A stretch of 8,361 nt of DNA, taken from assembly GCA_950071955.1 (NCBI GenBank), contig CATMOC010000142.1:1-8361 (forward strand). The letters are read 5' to 3'. Under the pieces are notes generated by a model. It did not search any database. It was not told where the DNA came from and saw only the letters and a program-made list of their open reading frames with translations. This document shows, one piece after another, positions 1 to 6,053 of the stretch; the first letter of the stretch is position 1, and each line of letters opens with the position of its first letter. The stretch is from an uncultured Mesorhizobium sp. Its GTDB lineage: Bacteria; Pseudomonadota; Alphaproteobacteria; Rhizobiales; Rhizobiaceae. Made by a program: the position numbers and the translations under genes.

Positions 1-249
1 GCGGCCATCATCCTCGGGATCGTCAATGCCTTCGTGAGGCCCATTCTGGTGGTCGTGACGTTTCCCATCACGGTGATCACGCTCGGTCTGTTCCTGCTGG
101 TGGTGAATGCGGCGATGATCGGCCTGACGTCCATGTTCCTCGGCGGCTTCGTCGTCGACGGCCTGTGGCCCGGCATCGGTGCGGCGATTGTGACCGGCAT
201 CGTCAGCTGGATCGCGGGGGCCTTTATCCCGGACGAAGCCAAGGGCTGA
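1..249 (+). CDS. YvlD / phage holin superfamily IV-like small membrane protein, 5' end cut off
   Basis: The frame is open from base 1 to the stop at 247-249 and gives at least 82 residues, so the true start lies outside the window. A GTG at 34 is in frame, but the residues before it (AAIILGIVNAF) already match the family, whose members read roughly 'LGLVNAFVRPIL..LTLPITILTLGLFLLVINA'. I therefore treat the gene as truncated by the window edge. Two or three hydrophobic membrane segments are visible (about residues 13-40 and 55-75 of the visible part), with a short glycine-rich hydrophilic link. The family (four-helix inner-membrane proteins of about 110-120 residues) has no firm function, and the 'holin' label rests on topology only. 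The next gene starts 57 bases later on the same strand, so co-transcription is possible. The family is fairly sure; the function is not known. Confidence 0.8.
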   Translation, partial: AAIILGIVNAFVRPILVVVTFPITVITLGLFLLVVNAAMIGLTSMFLGGFVVDGLWPGIGAAIVTGIVSWIAGAFIPDEAKG

Positions 250-306
250 GCTTGCCTCGGTCTCCGGGACGCGCCATCAAGGTGTGTCCAGCAAGGGGAG
301 GGGCAT

Positions 307-900
307 ATGTTCAAGTTCGTGGCCGGGGTGGTGATGGCGCTGGCTCTGGCAGGGCCTGCCCTCGCCCAGAGGGCTCCAGCGGATGACTATGCACAGCGTG
401 AAGTGCTGGCGCGGCAAGTTGTCGAGATGATCGATCCCGGCGACAGCCGCATCGTGCGCTGGCTGCAGAAGACCGGCCGGGTGACCAATGAATACGAGGG
501 CTCGAAATTCTTCGTGACGCGGCAGGGGCTGCTCTACATGACGCCCCTGTTCGTCGTGCTGGCGACGGTGGAGTTCACCGACCTGGTCTTCGCGATCGAT
601 TCCATCCCGGCCGTCTTGGCGATCTCGAACGATCCCTTCATCGTCTTTTCCTCCAACGTCTTCGCCATCATGGGGCTGCGGGCGCTGTTCTTCGTGCTCT
701 CGGGCATGATGCGAGATTTCCATCACCTGAAGACGGGGCTTTCGCTGGTTCTGATGTTCATCGGCGCGAAGATGCTGCTCGCCCATTTCATCAAGATCCC
801 GTCGACGGTCGCGCTCATCGTAACGGCGCTGATCATCTTCGGCTCCGTTATCGCCTCCATCCTTACGCGGGAGAAGGAGTCGGGCGAAGGCCACGGCTGA
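307..900 (+). CDS. Half-length TerC-family integral membrane protein with a signal peptide
   Basis: This 197-residue protein matches only the C-terminal half of TerC/Alx-type transporters, which usually have about 300-350 residues and are linked to metal (manganese, calcium) homeostasis and tellurite resistance. Residues 48-78 resemble the central loop that normally joins the two TerC halves (RIVRWL...VTNEYEGSKFFV). The family's acidic membrane motif follows (E89-F-T-D92 and D98 in FAIDSIPA), with membrane segments at about 79-105, 110-134, 142-160 and 167-186. The first half, with its own acidic membrane motif, is absent. In its place are a typical secretory signal (MFKFVAGVVMALALAGPALA, likely cleaved after residue 20) and a short hydrophilic stretch (21-47). 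The start is supported by a strong ribosome binding site AAGGGGAGG just before ATG 307. The frame is intact, so it may be a functional half-transporter that dimerises, or a deletion or fusion product. TerC membership is secure; transport activity is uncertain. Confidence 0.85.
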   Translation: MFKFVAGVVMALALAGPALAQRAPADDYAQREVLARQVVEMIDPGDSRIVRWLQKTGRVTNEYEGSKFFVTRQGLLYMTPLFVVLATVEFTDLVFAIDSIPAVLAISNDPFIVFSSNVFAIMGLRALFFVLSGMMRDFHHLKTGLSLVLMFIGAKMLLAHFIKIPSTVALIVTALIIFGSVIASILTREKESGEGHG

Positions 901-1221
901 CGGGCTCGCTTCCGTCTCGTCCGGAGCCGAATCTATTCACCTGGTTCGAACGAGTGTCGATTCGGCAACACTCTTTCAACGCGCCGTGTTGTAGAAGGAG
1001 TGAGGAAGGCAATCGCCGCGATGCCGCCACAAACGGGTCGCAACTGGTCTCCTCACCGAGCGCGGCGAAAGCTGCATCTCAACAGGGTGCCTGCCGCTCC
1101 GCGGTGTGAATTTGAATGAACGTCGGAACGATATTCCAGAACTGGCAGCGGCAGCGGCACGATGGGCCGCATCTTCCGCACCGTCGGAATCATCGACCGG
1201 GCGAGAGAAAATTTGACGGCC
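901..1221. other. Intergenic region terC-like to exoR (about 320 bases)
   Basis: I find no convincing gene on either strand. The long reading frame on the - strand across 976-1803 mirrors exoR codons and has arginine-rich, low-complexity content, so I treat it as a shadow. The first 75 bases hold overlapping inverted repeats (separate entry). A short GGCAGC-type repeat lies at about 1145-1160. I cannot identify a clean -35/-10 promoter for exoR: TTGAAT near 1110 and TATTCC near 1132 are too close together for a standard spacer. The exoR leader or its promoter must lie somewhere in this stretch. Confidence 0.6.
926..973 (+). repeat. Overlapping inverted repeats after the terC-like gene (possible terminator or attenuator)
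   Basis: GCCGAATC at 926-933 is perfectly complementary to GATTCGGC at 959-966 (8-bp stem, 25-base loop). GAGTGT at 952-957 is complementary to ACACTC at 968-973 (6-bp stem, 10-base loop), followed by TTTC. The right arm of the first stem is the loop of the second, so the two hairpins cannot easily coexist. The palindrome GTTCGAAC (944-951) lies in the first loop. The second hairpin plus its short T-run could be a weak terminator for the upstream gene. Stability was not computed. Confidence 0.4.
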
Positions 1222-2022
1222 ATGTCCATGTCTGAGTGGACCCGCAAGGTCCTGGTCTGTGTTGCCTTCGGAAGCTGCCTCTCGGCAGCCCAGAGTTCCT
1301 ATGCGCTGGATCCGAACACGATGAGGGAGCGGGAAACCAGCCCTTGGGCTGTCTTCCGCAACGGCTTCTTCGCCTACAAGCAGGGCCACAAGCAGGAGGC
1401 GGTCGAGGCATACCGCTATGCCGCCGAGAATGGCCAGCTCGGGGCGCGCTGGAAGCTGGCGCGCATGTACGCCGAGGGCGACGGCATCCGCCGCGACGAC
1501 TACGAGGCCTTCAAGGCGTTCAACGAGATCGTCCAGCAGGACGTCGAGCCGGGCAGCCTTGATGAGACCTATGTCTCCGACGCGCTCGTCGCCGTCGCCG
1601 GGTATCTGCGCAAGGGCATTCCCGGTACGCCGGTGAAGGCCAACCCCGTCGCAGCGCAGGATTACTACATGCGCGCTGCCGCGACCTACCGTAACCCGAA
1701 CGCCCAATACGAGATCGGCAGGATGTTCCTGAGCGGCGAGGGCGTGAAGGCGAGCGTCAAGCAGGCGGGCCGCTGGCTCCAGCTCGCCGCCGAGAAGGGC
1801 CACGCGGGCGCCCAGGCGACGCTCGGCAATCTCCTTTTCCAGAGCGGAAAAGTCGTCAAGGGCCTCGCCATGATGACCGCGGCGCTGGAACGTGCTCCCG
1901 CGGGCGATCAGGTCTGGATACGCGAGTTGCAGGAGGAAGCCTTCTCGCTGGCGGGCGAATCCGACCGCCGCACTGCCATCGCGCTCGCCGAGGACATCCT
2001 GCAGAAGGGTACGGCGGAGTAG
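1222..2022 (+). CDS. exoR: ExoR-type periplasmic Sel1-repeat regulator of exopolysaccharide synthesis
   Basis: In Sinorhizobium and Agrobacterium, ExoR is a periplasmic protein that binds the sensor kinase ExoS (ChvG) and holds the ExoS-ChvI two-component system off. When ExoR is degraded, succinoglycan synthesis rises and motility falls. The protein here has 266 residues, against about 268 for S. meliloti ExoR. Residues 1-28 look like a signal peptide ending SSYA, cleaved before LDP. Sel1-like helical repeats follow at about 59-105 (KLARMYAEGDGI) and 143-225 (AQYEIGRMFLSGEG, GAQATLGNLLFQ). The ending (GLAMMTAALER, DRRTAIALA) closely matches the rhizobial protein as I remember it. I chose ATG 1222 because it gives a standard signal peptide; ATG 1162 would add 20 residues before it with no ribosome binding site, and ATG 1228 is also possible. 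The purine-rich GAGAGAAAA at about 1203 is only a weak binding site. The gene runs convergently into the next one, with 9 bases between stop codons. Confidence 0.9.
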   Translation: MSMSEWTRKVLVCVAFGSCLSAAQSSYALDPNTMRERETSPWAVFRNGFFAYKQGHKQEAVEAYRYAAENGQLGARWKLARMYAEGDGIRRDDYEAFKAFNEIVQQDVEPGSLDETYVSDALVAVAGYLRKGIPGTPVKANPVAAQDYYMRAAATYRNPNAQYEIGRMFLSGEGVKASVKQAGRWLQLAAEKGHAGAQATLGNLLFQSGKVVKGLAMMTAALERAPAGDQVWIRELQEEAFSLAGESDRRTAIALAEDILQKGTAE

Positions 2023-2031
2023 CCGCGCCGA

Positions 2032-2322
2032 TCAGCCTTTGCTCTGAGGCTTCGACATCCGCTGCTGTGGCGTTTCCGGCAATTGAGGCGCGTTGATCGA
2101 CGAGACCGGACAGCCGTCGCCGATCTTTTCCCACGAGGTGTTGTTGAGGACACGTCCGCATCGCGCCAGCCATGAACCGCTGGAAAGCTTCAGGCAAACG
2201 GTCTCACCGAGCGAGTACCGCTGGCCGTTGGCGATGCACATGCACTCGTCCGCCGTGGCCGGTCCGGGGAGCGCGAGGCCAGCCCAGGCGATCGTCAGCG
2301 AGAGGAGCGCAAGTCTCTTCAT
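2032..2322 (-). CDS. Small secreted cysteine-rich protein of unknown function
   Basis: The predicted protein has 96 residues. Residues 1-24 form a clear signal peptide (MKRLALLSLTIAWAGLALPG, then PATA), with likely cleavage before DECMC. The mature part of about 72 residues has five cysteines (a C-x-C pair right at the mature N-terminus, then one in ETVCLKL, one in ARCGRV and one in DGCPVS). This suggests an oxidised periplasmic or secreted protein with two disulfides and one free cysteine. The proline- and glutamine-rich tail after about residue 78 looks disordered. I recall similar short proteins in Mesorhizobium-type genomes but know no function. It lies 46 bases after the exonuclease III stop on the same strand and may be co-transcribed with it. 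No strong ribosome binding site precedes the ATG, but the signal peptide supports this start. Confidence 0.75.
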   Translation of the reverse strand: MKRLALLSLTIAWAGLALPGPATADECMCIANGQRYSLGETVCLKLSSGSWLARCGRVLNNTSWEKIGDGCPVSSINAPQLPETPQQRMSKPQSKG

Positions 2323-2368
2323 CCAGCAATCATAGCACGACCATGCGTCGCTGCGCCAGAAGCGGCCG

Positions 2369-3157
2369 TCAGACCGCGCTCATCGCCAGTTCCACGACCG
2401 CCGGGACATGGTCGGAGGGCTTTTCCCATGCCCGCACGTGCTTTTCCACCGACGCCGCCTGGAGGTGCCGGGCGGCTTCGGGCGAAAGCATCAGGTGATC
2501 GATCCGGATGCCGTTGTTCTTCTGCCAGGCGCCGGCCTGGTAGTCCCAGAAGGTGTAGAGCGCCTCGTCCGTGACGGCGCGGATCCCGTCGGTGAAGCCG
2601 AGCCAGGACAGTTGCCGGAAGGCGGATCGGCTCTCCGGCTGGTAGAGGGCGTCGTTCACCCAGACGTCGGGATTCTTCGCGTCGATCGGCTGCGGGATCA
2701 CGTTGTAGTCGCCTGCGAGCACGATCGGCTCTTCGAGCGCGAGCCGGTCCTTCGCCCACGCCTCCAGGCGCTCCATCCAGCCGAGCTTGTAGGTGAATTT
2801 TTCAGTGCCGACCGGGTTGCCGTTCGGCAGGTAGAGCGACACCACCCGCAGCGCGCCGGCCGAGGTTGAGAAGACGCCCTCGATGAACCGCGCGTGATCG
2901 TCGCCGTCGTTCCCCGGCAGCCGGCATGTCACCTCGTCGAAGCGCAGTTTCGACAGGATGGCGACGCCGTTGAAGCCCTTCTGGCCATGCGTCTCCACGT
3001 GGTAGCCGAGCGCCTCGATCTCGAGCCGCGGAAAGTTCTCGTCGACGGACTTGATCTCCTGCAGGCACACGATGTCGGGCTGGCTGTCCTTCAGCCAGGT
3101 GACGAGATTGTCGATCCGCGCCTTGACGCCGTTGATGTTCCAGGTCGCGATCTTCAT
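2369..3157 (-). CDS. xthA: Exodeoxyribonuclease III (AP endonuclease)
   Basis: This enzyme cuts the DNA backbone next to abasic sites and removes 3' blocking groups and nucleotides in base-excision repair. It acts in the cytoplasm with Mg2+ or Mn2+. The protein has 262 residues, the usual size for the exonuclease-endonuclease-phosphatase fold. Catalytic landmarks are visible in order: N7 in TWNINGVKAR, E34 in CLQEIK, Y109 in SLYLPNG, the G-D150-Y-N152 motif, D220 in RIDHLML, and the closing S-D-H250 triad. None is missing. The start ATG at 3157 gives the canonical MKIATWNING N-terminus and is preceded by a GGGA/GAG purine stretch. The antitoxin stop lies only 25 bases upstream, so read-through from the toxin-antitoxin promoter is possible. 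The small cysteine-rich gene follows on the same strand. Bacteria often carry several xth paralogues, so the symbol could equally be xth or xthA2. Confidence 0.95.
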   Translation of the reverse strand: MKIATWNINGVKARIDNLVTWLKDSQPDIVCLQEIKSVDENFPRLEIEALGYHVETHGQKGFNGVAILSKLRFDEVTCRLPGNDGDDHARFIEGVFSTSAGALRVVSLYLPNGNPVGTEKFTYKLGWMERLEAWAKDRLALEEPIVLAGDYNVIPQPIDAKNPDVWVNDALYQPESRSAFRQLSWLGFTDGIRAVTDEALYTFWDYQAGAWQKNNGIRIDHLMLSPEAARHLQAASVEKHVRAWEKPSDHVPAVVELAMSAV

Positions 3158-3182
3158 GGTCTCAATTTCCCGCCGTCCGCAC

Positions 3183-3518
3183 TCATCGGCCTTCCGACCA
3201 TACTCCTCCTTCTTGGCTCGGGCCAGCCAGGGAATGTGCGGGTCTGGCCGTCAATTCGATGCCGAGGGCCTTCATGACGGCGATGGTCGTCTTGAGGGTA
3301 GGGTTCCCTTTGTCGCTGAACGAACGGTAGAGCTGCTCGCGCGAAAGCCCTGTCTCGTTCGCGATCTGGGTCATCCCCTTCGCGCGCGCCACGACGCCGA
3401 GCGCATGCGCGATGTATCCCGCATCCTCGGAAGCGAACGCCTCCGCCATGAAGGACGCGATTGCCTCGTCGGAGGTCAGCCCCTCGGCTGGGTCGAAAGT
3501 CGTCAGTATCTCGGCCAC
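3183..3518 (-). CDS. HigA-type antitoxin (HTH DNA-binding addiction-module antidote)
   Basis: The protein has 111 residues if translation starts at GTG 3518. This start gives the family's usual beginning (V/M-AEILTTFDPAE, like 'MAL..TRFD.AEYL'). It is preceded by GGAAGGAA at 3523-3530 with ideal spacing, whereas a longer in-frame reading would run into toxin codons. A lambda-repressor-like helix-turn-helix spans about residues 45-86 (AKGMTQIANETGLSREQLYR, then the family hallmark SxxGNPTLKT and MKALGIEL). The family (downstream partner of the HI1419/HI1420-type pair) neutralises the ribosome-dependent mRNA interferase encoded upstream and represses its own promoter. The tail after about residue 92 (SLAGPSQEGGVWSEGR) goes beyond the usual length. 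The GTG lies one base after the toxin TGA (TGA-C-GTG), so translation is probably coupled. Confidence 0.88.
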   Translation of the reverse strand: MAEILTTFDPAEGLTSDEAIASFMAEAFASEDAGYIAHALGVVARAKGMTQIANETGLSREQLYRSFSDKGNPTLKTTIAVMKALGIELTARPAHSLAGPSQEGGVWSEGR

Positions 3519-3519
3519 G

Positions 3520-3816
3520 TCATTCCTTCCATTCTTCAGCCAGACGTTTGGCGGTCCTGATGTCCTTGGCCTGTGTGCTCTTGTCGCCGCCACACAGGAG
3601 GATGATGAGGGTGCTGCCGCGTTGCTGGAGATAAACGCGGTAACCGGGACCATGGTGGATACGCACCTCGCTTATGCCGCCACCCACCGGCTTGACGTCG
3701 CCTACGTGTCCGTAGGCCAGTCGGTCGAGCCGTGCGAAGATCAGACCGCGGGCACGCTCATCCTTGAGGCGCGTCCACCACTTCCTGAACGTCTGCGTCT
3801 GCTTCAGCTCGAATAT
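3520..3816 (-). CDS. HigB/Gp49-family toxin (RelE superfamily) with no canonical start codon
   Basis: Translating the - strand gives an uninterrupted 98-codon frame ending in TGA at 3522-3520, with the features of the HI1419-type killer protein: FELKQTQTFRKWW at the start, RLDRLAYGHVGDVKPVGGG, SEVRIHHGPGYRVYLQQRG, ILLCGGDKSTQAKDI and AKRLAEEW at the end. Toxins of this family cleave mRNA on the ribosome. Length and motifs are complete, but the codon where the family has its initiating methionine is ATA (3816-3814). Between the upstream in-frame TGA (3849-3847) and this point there is no ATG, GTG or TTG; an ATT at 3843 and a CTG at 3807 are the other weak options. No Shine-Dalgarno sequence is visible. 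The toxin may therefore be translated very poorly or be silenced by a single G-to-A change. The coordinates assume the ATA start. Family assignment is strong; expression is doubtful. Confidence 0.82.
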   Translation of the reverse strand: MFELKQTQTFRKWWTRLKDERARGLIFARLDRLAYGHVGDVKPVGGGISEVRIHHGPGYRVYLQQRGSTLIILLCGGDKSTQAKDIRTAKRLAEEWKE

Positions 3817-3821
3817 GAACG

Positions 3822-3850
3822 ATAGTAGTTTTAAAACGACAATCCGTCAA
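3822..3850 (-). promoter_or_regulatory. Sigma-70-type promoter of the toxin-antitoxin pair
   Basis: Reading the - strand, TTGACG (3850-3845, five of six matches to the -35 consensus) is followed by an exact 17-base spacer and TACTAT (3827-3822, four of six matches to -10). The predicted transcription start is 6-8 bases further, at about 3816-3814. This coincides with the ATA codon of the toxin, so the transcript would have almost no leader. The spacer contains the palindrome listed separately. Confidence 0.65.
3828..3837. promoter_or_regulatory. Perfect palindrome in the promoter spacer, likely antitoxin operator
   Basis: GTTTTAAAAC is a perfect 10-base palindrome in the middle of the toxin-antitoxin promoter spacer. 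HigA-type antitoxins bind short palindromes overlapping their own promoter and block RNA polymerase, so position and symmetry fit an autorepression operator. Binding is an inference. An AT-rich palindrome of this length can also occur by chance, though less readily in this GC-rich sequence. Confidence 0.45.
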
Positions 3851-3902
3851 GCATCCGTGGGTCCGAACGTAGTTGGGGAGACATGCTGCCTCTCTAACGA
3901 AA

Positions 3903-3927
3903 CGAGCCGGGGACATGCCCCGGCTCG
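3903..3927 (-). terminator. Rho-independent terminator of glnBA
   Basis: CGAGCCGGGG (3903-3912) pairs perfectly with CCCCGGCTCG (3918-3927), giving a 10-bp GC-rich stem with the 5-base loop ACATG. It lies 26 bases past the glnA stop. On the - strand it is followed by TTTCGTT, a short imperfect T-tract. It separates the glutamine synthetase operon from the toxin-antitoxin promoter. The T-tract is weak, but the stem is the best in the window. Confidence 0.8.
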
Positions 3928-3953
3928 CGATTGTCCACCTGAAATGGATCCGG

Positions 3954-5363
3954 TCAGACCGAATAGTACATGTCGAACTCGACCGGATGCGGGGTCATCT
4001 CGAAGCGCATGACTTCATGCATCTTGAGTTCGATGTAGGCGTCGATCTGGTCGTCGTCGAAGACGCCGCCGGCCTTGAGGAAGCCGCGGTCCTTGTCGAG
4101 GCTCATGAGGGCCTCGCGCAGCGAGCCGCAGACGGTCGGGATCTTCTTCAGTTCCTTCGGCGGCAGGTCGTAGAGATCCTTGTCCATCGGCTGACCGGGG
4201 TGGATCTTGTTCTTGATGCCGTCGAGGCCGGCCATCAGCATCGCAGCGAAGCCGAGATAGGGGTTCGCGCCCGGATCCGGGAAGCGGACCTCGACGCGCT
4301 TGGCCTTCGGCGAGGAGCCGAAGGGGATGCGGCAGGAGGCCGAGCGGTTGCGCGCCGAGTAGGCGAGCAACACGGGAGCCTCGAAGCCGGGCACCAGGCG
4401 CTTGTAGGAGTTGGTCAGCGGGTTGGTGAAGGCGTTGATCGCCTTGGCGTGCTTGATGATGCCGCCGATGTAGAACAGGCAGCTCTCCGACAGCCCCGCG
4501 TATTCATTGCCGGCGAAGGTCGGCTTGCCGCCCTTCCAGATCGACTGGTGCACGTGCATGCCCGAGCCGTTGTCGCCGTAGACCGGCTTCGGCATGAAGG
4601 TCGCGGTCTTGCCGTAGGCGTTGGCGACCTGGTGGATGACGTACTTGTAGATCTGCATCTTGTCGGCGTTGCGCGTCAGCGTGTCGAACTTGATGCCGAG
4701 CTCGTGCTGGGCAGCCGCGACCTCGTGGTGGTGCTTTTCGACGACCACGCCCATCTCGGCCATGACCGTCAGCATCTCGGAGCGCATGTCCTGCAGCGAA
4801 TCGACCGGCGGAACCGGGAAGTAGCCGCCCTTGACGCGCGGCCGGTGGCCGAGGTTGCCGGTCTCGTAGTCGGTGTCGTCGTTCGACGGCAGTTCGCTCG
4901 AATCGAGCTTGAAGCCGGTGTTGTAGGGGTCGGCCTTGTACTTGACGTCGTCGAACACGAAGAACTCGGCCTCGGGACCGACATAGACGGTGTCGCCGAT
5001 GCCTTCGGACTTCATGTAGGCTTCCGCCTTCTTGGCGGTTCCGCGCGGGTCGCGGTTGTAGGACTCGCCCGAGATCGGGTCGAGGATGTCGCAAACGACG
5101 GCCATGGTCGACTGCGCGAAGAACGGATCCATGTGCGCCGTCTCGGTGTCGGGCATGAGCACCATGTCGGACTCGTTGATCGCCTTCCAGCCCGCGATCG
5201 AGGAGCCGTCGAACATCACGCCGTCGGCGAACATGTCCTCGTCGACAGCCACGACGTCCATCGTCACGTGCTGCATCTTGCCCTTCGGATCGGTGAAGCG
5301 CAGGTCGACGAACTTAACGTCGTTGTCCTTGATCTGCTTCATGATGTCGTTTGCTGTCGTCAT
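3954..5363 (-). CDS. glnA: Type I glutamine synthetase
   Basis: Glutamine synthetase makes glutamine from glutamate, ammonium and ATP as a cytoplasmic dodecamer, and is the main entry point for ammonium. The 469-residue protein matches the full length of GSI-beta enzymes. Visible landmarks are the beta-grasp signature FDGSSIAGW (51-59), metal/substrate glutamates in GPEAEFF (E131, E133), the ATP-binding signature [16 protein letters not shown] (259-274), and [10 protein letters not shown] (338-347). Tyr398 in KDLYDLPP is the tyrosine that GlnE adenylylates to lower activity when nitrogen is plentiful. No key residue is missing. The ATG at 5363 has AAGGGA six bases upstream. It lies 47 bases after glnB on the same strand, forming the classical glnBA operon; regulation is expected through PII, GlnD/GlnE and NtrC. 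Confidence 0.98.
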   Translation of the reverse strand: MTTANDIMKQIKDNDVKFVDLRFTDPKGKMQHVTMDVVAVDEDMFADGVMFDGSSIAGWKAINESDMVLMPDTETAHMDPFFAQSTMAVVCDILDPISGESYNRDPRGTAKKAEAYMKSEGIGDTVYVGPEAEFFVFDDVKYKADPYNTGFKLDSSELPSNDDTDYETGNLGHRPRVKGGYFPVPPVDSLQDMRSEMLTVMAEMGVVVEKHHHEVAAAQHELGIKFDTLTRNADKMQIYKYVIHQVANAYGKTATFMPKPVYGDNGSGMHVHQSIWKGGKPTFAGNEYAGLSESCLFYIGGIIKHAKAINAFTNPLTNSYKRLVPGFEAPVLLAYSARNRSASCRIPFGSSPKAKRVEVRFPDPGANPYLGFAAMLMAGLDGIKNKIHPGQPMDKDLYDLPPKELKKIPTVCGSLREALMSLDKDRGFLKAGGVFDDDQIDAYIELKMHEVMRFEMTPHPVEFDMYYSV

Positions 5364-5410
5364 CTTTCATCCCTTGTCTGACGGTGTTTTTTTTAAAGCG
5401 GACTTCCGTC
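5364..5410 (-). other. glnB-glnA spacer with an eight-base A run and weak stem
   Basis: On the - strand the 47-base spacer holds AAAAAAAA (5394-5387), preceded by GACGG and followed by CCGTC. These can pair over a loop of about 20 bases, with an extra TCT:AGA match across a two-base bulge. The glnA ribosome binding site AAGGGA (5375-5370) lies just outside the stem. This could tune the glnA:glnB ratio, for example by RNA processing, but the structure is weak. Confidence 0.3.

Positions 5411-6053
<643 letters not shown>

Noticed and set aside
938..956. GGTTCGAAC resembling a tRNA T-loop
   Set aside because: The surrounding stem is imperfect, the loop is out of register with TTCGANN, and no acceptor, D or anticodon arm is present nearby.
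976..1803. Long - strand frame opposite exoR
   Set aside because: It mirrors exoR codons in antisense, its product is rich in arginine and leucine with no recognisable motif, and it would overlap most of a well-identified gene.
2034..2051. AGCCT/AGGCT inverted repeat after exoR
   Set aside because: The stem is only five pairs with no T-run, it lies within the end of the convergent gene, and it is not a convincing terminator.
2329..2334. TATGAT on the - strand, six bases before the ATG of the small secreted protein
   Set aside because: It matches the -10 consensus well, but no -35 box lies at the right spacing, so a leaderless promoter cannot be claimed.
3519..3653. Longer N-terminus for the antitoxin (45 extra codons)
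   Set aside because: Those codons overlap the conserved toxin frame, give a low-complexity serine/alanine-rich sequence, and the GTG at 3518 has a far better ribosome binding site.
3873..5381. 502-codon + strand frame opposite glnA
   Set aside because: It is the antisense shadow of glutamine synthetase; the valine-, aspartate- and histidine-rich product matches nothing, and high-GC coding DNA often gives such frames.
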